Source: Anaerolineaceae bacterium (GTDB lineage: Bacteria > Chloroflexota > Anaerolineae > Anaerolineales > Villigracilaceae). From it: a DNA stretch of 8,645 bases. Under the pieces are notes generated by a model. That model ran no database searches and was not told where the DNA came from. It was given only the letters and a program-made list of their open reading frames with translations. Each line of letters starts with the position of its first letter. The first letter of the stretch is position 1. This document shows positions 6,125 to 8,645 of this stretch, one piece after another. Both the position numbers and the translations under genes were made by a program. Location of the stretch: the NCBI GenBank assembly GCA_022181005.1, contig BQMV01000254.1, positions 1 through 8,645 on the forward strand, in the 5' to 3' direction.

Positions 6125-6919
6125 ATGCTGGATTACCCCGAACTCAAACGCTATTTCGATGCGCTCAACCTAGCCGACAAGCCGGTTATCGTTCATGCGT
6201 CGCTCAAGCCTTTCGGGTACATCCGCGACGGAGCGGACGGCGTTTTACGCGCTATGTTGGGGTCATTCCAAAGCATCGTCATGCCGACCTTCACGTATTG
6301 GACAATGGTCACGCCTAATGTAGGACCCGCCAATAACGCTATGCGTTACGGCAAAGAAGAAACGTTAAACAAACAAGCCGCTTCTTTCAGGAACGATTTA
6401 CCCGCCGACTCTATGATGGGCATTCTCTCCGAAGCTCTACGGAATCATCCAATGGCGGCGCGAACCTCGCATCCAATCTTCTCATTTGCCGGCATCAACG
6501 CTCAATCCATCCTTGATGCGCAGACGTTATTCGACCCTCTAGCGCCCATCGCAATGCTGACGGATCAAGACGGTTGGGTCGTCTTGATCAATACCGACCA
6601 TACTTCGAATACAAGCATTCACTACGCTGAGAAGCTTGCAGATAGAAAACAATTTACCCGCTGGGCGTTGACCGGCGATCGCGTCGCAGAATGTCCCAGT
6701 TGCCCGGGCGATTCAAGCGGATTTCAAGCGCTCCAACCTTACATCCAACCCGATGTCTTTCGCGTAGAAGCGGGCAAAGCCTCGATCGAAGCCATGCCAT
6801 TGAAGCGTCTGCTAGACATAACAATTCATTTAATTAAAACCGACCCGCTCGCCTTATTATGCGAACGAACAGATTGCTTGGAGTGCAACGCCGTACGGGC
6901 AATATACGCAGTGGGATAA
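6125..6919 (+). CDS. AAC(3)-family (aminoglycoside 3-N-acetyltransferase-like) protein
   Basis: A 264-residue soluble protein of the Antibiotic_NAT fold (PF02522). Signatures: VIVHASLKPFGYIRDGADGV (21-40), VMPTFTY (52-58), FRNDLPADSMMGILSEALRN (88-107), TSHPIFSFAGI (114-124) and the strand-plus-loop GWVVLINTDHTSNTSIHYAE (150-169), which matches the segment of AAC(3) enzymes leading to the conserved His (His166 here). The family uses acetyl-CoA to acetylate an amine, classically N3 of 2-deoxystreptamine. Many chromosomal members have other or unknown substrates, so resistance should not be assumed. The open frame reaches back to 5831 inside the hydratase gene, but that extension is low-complexity shadow. 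The ATG at 6125, preceded by GGGAAG, is the credible start. Two cysteine clusters (Cys190/Cys193 and Cys246/Cys251/Cys254) are notable. Linked by a 1-bp gap to the hydratase. Confidence 0.85.
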   Translation: MLDYPELKRYFDALNLADKPVIVHASLKPFGYIRDGADGVLRAMLGSFQSIVMPTFTYWTMVTPNVGPANNAMRYGKEETLNKQAASFRNDLPADSMMGILSEALRNHPMAARTSHPIFSFAGINAQSILDAQTLFDPLAPIAMLTDQDGWVVLINTDHTSNTSIHYAEKLADRKQFTRWALTGDRVAECPSCPGDSSGFQALQPYIQPDVFRVEAGKASIEAMPLKRLLDITIHLIKTDPLALLCERTDCLECNAVRAIYAVG

Positions 6920-6970
6920 AACGCCAATTCATTCATTGAATAAACTCATTACGCCCCCAAAACAATCTTT

Positions 6971-6985
6971 AGCGCGATCCGCGCT
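6971..6985 (-). terminator. Hairpin between convergent genes, weak terminator candidate for dnaE
   Basis: AGCGCG-ATC-CGCGCT forms a 6-bp GC-rich stem with a 3-nt loop. It begins one base after the dnaE stop codon. On the minus strand it is followed by AAAGATTGTTTTG, only a partial T-run. On the plus strand it lies about 50 bp after the acetyltransferase stop and is followed by TCTAC, so it is a poor terminator in that direction. Confidence 0.4.
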
Positions 6986-6986
6986 T

Positions 6987-8537
6987 CTACTGAAACGTAA
7001 TTTCTTCCACGCGCCAACATTCTTCGCCGATCAATCTCTTCAATCGTTCGAACATCTCAGGACAGACACGCGTCGTATCATTAGGAAAATCAATCAAATA
7101 GCCTGAGCCATTTTCGAAGATCTGAAAACTAAACCGGTCGCGTCCATGAAATGAAATCAACGTGCCGTAGATTGTCTTAATCCGCCGCCGGTCGCGCTCC
7201 TGACTGCCGGTCGAACGTAAAGCTACTGTGATCTGTTTAGGCGGACGCGTTTGATCTTCTTCTTTGATTTGAACGACATACATGGGTTTAAGAGACCCAA
7301 CAACCGCTTCGTCCCAACCTAGTTTATCATTATAAACGCTTGCCGCTTCAGCAAGCGTTTCGATACGCGGCGGCGAGACCTCTTCGTTCTTTTTGAATTT
7401 CGGCTCGCGCTTAGAGGCGATAGCCGCCTCGTCAAACGACGGTTGCCACTCATTTTCCCAACCTATCGGAAAATTATCGGGCGGGGGCGGCATTTGGCTA
7501 TCGTTATCCGAAGCGTCGCTTTGCTCAACAACCTGCGCAACAGCAGGATTAACCGGCGCTTCTTCTGAAGAACTCGATTTTGATTGGGCGGGCTTTATCG
7601 CCGACGGCGCAACAGGCTGAGGCTGCAAATCTGTTCGCTGAGGCGAAGCAGGCTGCGGTTGCGAAAGAGGCGCGGCGGTTTCGTCCAATCGTTCAAGATA
7701 TTTAAATTCCGTTTGCACCGTATCCACCAAGATTTTTGGCGGAGCCGAGCCAGCGTCCACTTTTCCTTCCACGATAACAATTTGTCCGTCAATAAGTTGT
7801 CCGCGCGTTTTCTCCCATGTGCGTGGGAAAAGCACAAGTTCGATGCTGCCTTGAATATCTTCAAGCGTGACGAACCCCATCGGTTTATTCGTTTTCGTCG
7901 TATAGGGGCGCACGTTGGAGACCAGCCCCGCCACGCGCACTTTTTCTTCATGTTGCGCTTCGCTCAACTGCCCCGAGAAATAACTGACGATCTGTGAAAA
8001 TGTTTTTTGATAGGGCGTGAGCGGATGATCGGAAATATATAAACCGGTCAATTCGCGTTCCCAGTTAAGCGTCTCGCGTTTGTTAACATCGTTTACTTCA
8101 GGCAGGTGAATTTCTTCTACCACGCCCATCGCAGCCCCGAAAAGACTCATCTGCCCCGCGTCGGCGGCGCGGAAGTGCGCAGCGCTGATGGCGACGATGC
8201 GTTCCAACGAAGCGAGCAACGCGGCGCGATTGCCGAACGCGTCTAGCGCGCCAACCTTGATGAGGCATTCAAGCGCGCGTTTGCCTACTGCGCGCAAATC
8301 GGTTCGACGCACGAAATCGTTAATATCTTTGAAAGCTCCATTTTGATCGCGTTCTCGAAGAATTAACTCGACTGCATTGCGTCCTACATTCTTCACCGCG
8401 CCCAATCCAAAACGGATACTGGGCGCGTCGAATGTATCCTCGATTTGGAAATCCCAACCTGAAGCATTGATGTCGCCGAAATTTCCAGCCATCCAGGCGG
8501 CGGTCACGCAAGTAGTTCCAAAGCCTTCTTTCGGCAT
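6987..8537 (-). CDS. dnaE: DNA polymerase III alpha subunit, C-terminal part only (5' part missing, chimeric start)
   Basis: The frame encodes 516 residues, of which those from Asp22 (about 8474) to the end are the C-terminal part of replicative polymerase DnaE. It starts at DINASGWDFQIED, normally preceded by ...LPPD in full-length proteins. Then come the helix-hairpin-helix region (about 40-100; FGLGAVKNVG, LIKVGALDAFG), a beta-clamp-binding peptide QMSLF (129-133), and an OB-fold (about 198-280; VRVAGLVSNVR, GFVTLEDIQGSIELVLF). A Pro/Gln/Ser-rich linker (about 288-390) and a final domain (about 415-516; IYGTLISFHGRDRFSFQIF) follow. The PHP and catalytic palm domains, some 700-800 residues, are absent. 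The first 21 residues are an out-of-frame reading of a DUF559 gene, so the apparent ATG at 8537 is an artefact of a junction. By itself this product cannot polymerise DNA. Either the contig is chimeric here, or this is a decayed or second copy. Confidence 0.88.
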   Translation of the reverse strand: MPKEGFGTTCVTAAWMAGNFGDINASGWDFQIEDTFDAPSIRFGLGAVKNVGRNAVELILRERDQNGAFKDINDFVRRTDLRAVGKRALECLIKVGALDAFGNRAALLASLERIVAISAAHFRAADAGQMSLFGAAMGVVEEIHLPEVNDVNKRETLNWERELTGLYISDHPLTPYQKTFSQIVSYFSGQLSEAQHEEKVRVAGLVSNVRPYTTKTNKPMGFVTLEDIQGSIELVLFPRTWEKTRGQLIDGQIVIVEGKVDAGSAPPKILVDTVQTEFKYLERLDETAAPLSQPQPASPQRTDLQPQPVAPSAIKPAQSKSSSSEEAPVNPAVAQVVEQSDASDNDSQMPPPPDNFPIGWENEWQPSFDEAAIASKREPKFKKNEEVSPPRIETLAEAASVYNDKLGWDEAVVGSLKPMYVVQIKEEDQTRPPKQITVALRSTGSQERDRRRIKTIYGTLISFHGRDRFSFQIFENGSGYLIDFPNDTTRVCPEMFERLKRLIGEECWRVEEITFQ

Positions 8538-8577
8538 CCGTCTGGTTGCGCCGCAATTTCCTCGCTGCTTCGTTCAT
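8467..8577 (-). pseudogene. DUF559 (Vsr-like nuclease fold) gene, first 37 codons only
   Basis: From the ATG at 8577 the frame reads MNEAARKLRRNQ, TDAERRLWNYLRDR, then RLDGWKFRRHQ. This is the typical N-terminus of DUF559 proteins (helix LRxxxTDAExxLWxxLR, then KFRRQ/H). At codons 35-37 (8475-8467) the sequence switches to dnaE in another frame. The frame stays open to a stop near 8320, giving an 85-codon chimera without the strand carrying the family's acidic catalytic residues. DUF559 proteins belong to the very-short-patch-repair endonuclease-like fold; their role is poorly known. A hairpin repeat sits directly upstream, and its G-rich end gives GAGGGG 3 nt before the ATG. Identification is by memory of the family motif. 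Confidence 0.75.
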
Positions 8578-8580
8578 CTA

Positions 8581-8622
8581 CCCCTCACCCCAGCCCTCTC
8601 CCCGCTTGCGGGGAGAGGGGGC
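8581..8622. repeat. C-rich/G-rich hairpin repeat upstream of the DUF559 fragment
   Basis: CCCTCTCCCCGC (8594-8605) is mirrored by GCGGGGAGAGGG (8608-8619), giving a stem of at least 10 bp with a tight loop, preceded by CCCCTCACCCCAG. This resembles the common intergenic repeat of the form CCCTCACCC..CCCTCTCCCC..GGGGAGAGGG found in many bacterial genomes, often near DUF559-type genes; that association is from memory. The remaining bases to the window edge (8623-8645) show no recognisable coding sequence. Confidence 0.7.
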
Positions 8623-8645
8623 TTAAGTGCCCACGGCATCTTTAT

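Noticed and set aside
6987..8577. Split-intein DnaE (as in cyanobacteria, DnaE-C on a separate locus)
   Set aside because: No intein C-terminal sequence (such as a terminal Ala-Asn followed by Cys) precedes the dnaE part, and the upstream residues are out-of-frame DUF559 sequence.
8540..8577. Resemblance of the DUF559 start (GAAGCAGCGAGGAAAT) to the hairpin at 1486-1512 (GAAGCGCAGCGGAGGAAT)
   Set aside because: The match needs gaps and the DUF559 bases encode conserved family residues, so it is more likely chance than a shared repeat.

Overview
The window looks like a chromosomal stretch of a mid-GC bacterium. The style of the genes (a soluble GAF-GAF-PAS histidine kinase, a DnaE with a long Pro/Gln/Ser-rich linker before a C-terminal domain, an AAC(3)-type acetyltransferase next to an enoyl-CoA hydratase) suggests a member of the Chloroflexota, perhaps Anaerolineae. 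That assignment is an inference from protein style, not from a marker gene. There are no rRNAs, tRNAs, CRISPR arrays or transposases, and no gene-free gap reaches 300 bp; the largest is 2332-2478.

Left block, minus strand (1-4551). In transcription order it holds: a cytosolic multi-sensor histidine kinase; a 147-bp gap with a 19-bp palindrome; a metallo-beta-lactamase-fold protein with altered metal ligands; an L-asparaginase of the Rhizobium etli (PF06089) type; and the first 92 codons of a receiver-domain protein that runs off the left edge and has lost its phosphorylatable Asp. The MBL-fold and asparaginase genes are almost certainly co-transcribed. A perfect 17-bp inverted repeat covers the end of the first and the ribosome binding site and start of the second.

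Middle block, plus strand (4633-6919). It is divergent from the kinase across an 81-bp promoter region. It holds a HAD-superfamily phosphatase that is probably translated from a leaderless mRNA, then an enoyl-CoA hydratase with its own TATAAT box and GGAGG, and then an AAC(3)-family N-acetyltransferase starting 1 bp after the hydratase stop codon.

Right block, minus strand (6987-8645). The C-terminal third of the DNA polymerase III alpha subunit (dnaE) faces the middle block across a short hairpin that may be a terminator. Its 5' part is absent. At about 8467-8475 the dnaE sequence is joined out of frame to the first 37 codons of a DUF559 (Vsr-like nuclease fold) gene, which is preceded by a C-rich/G-rich hairpin repeat. 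This junction is the strongest anomaly in the window. It is either a real deletion or recombination at a repeat-associated DUF559 gene, or an assembly chimera. No complete new multi-gene defence or biosynthetic system is visible.
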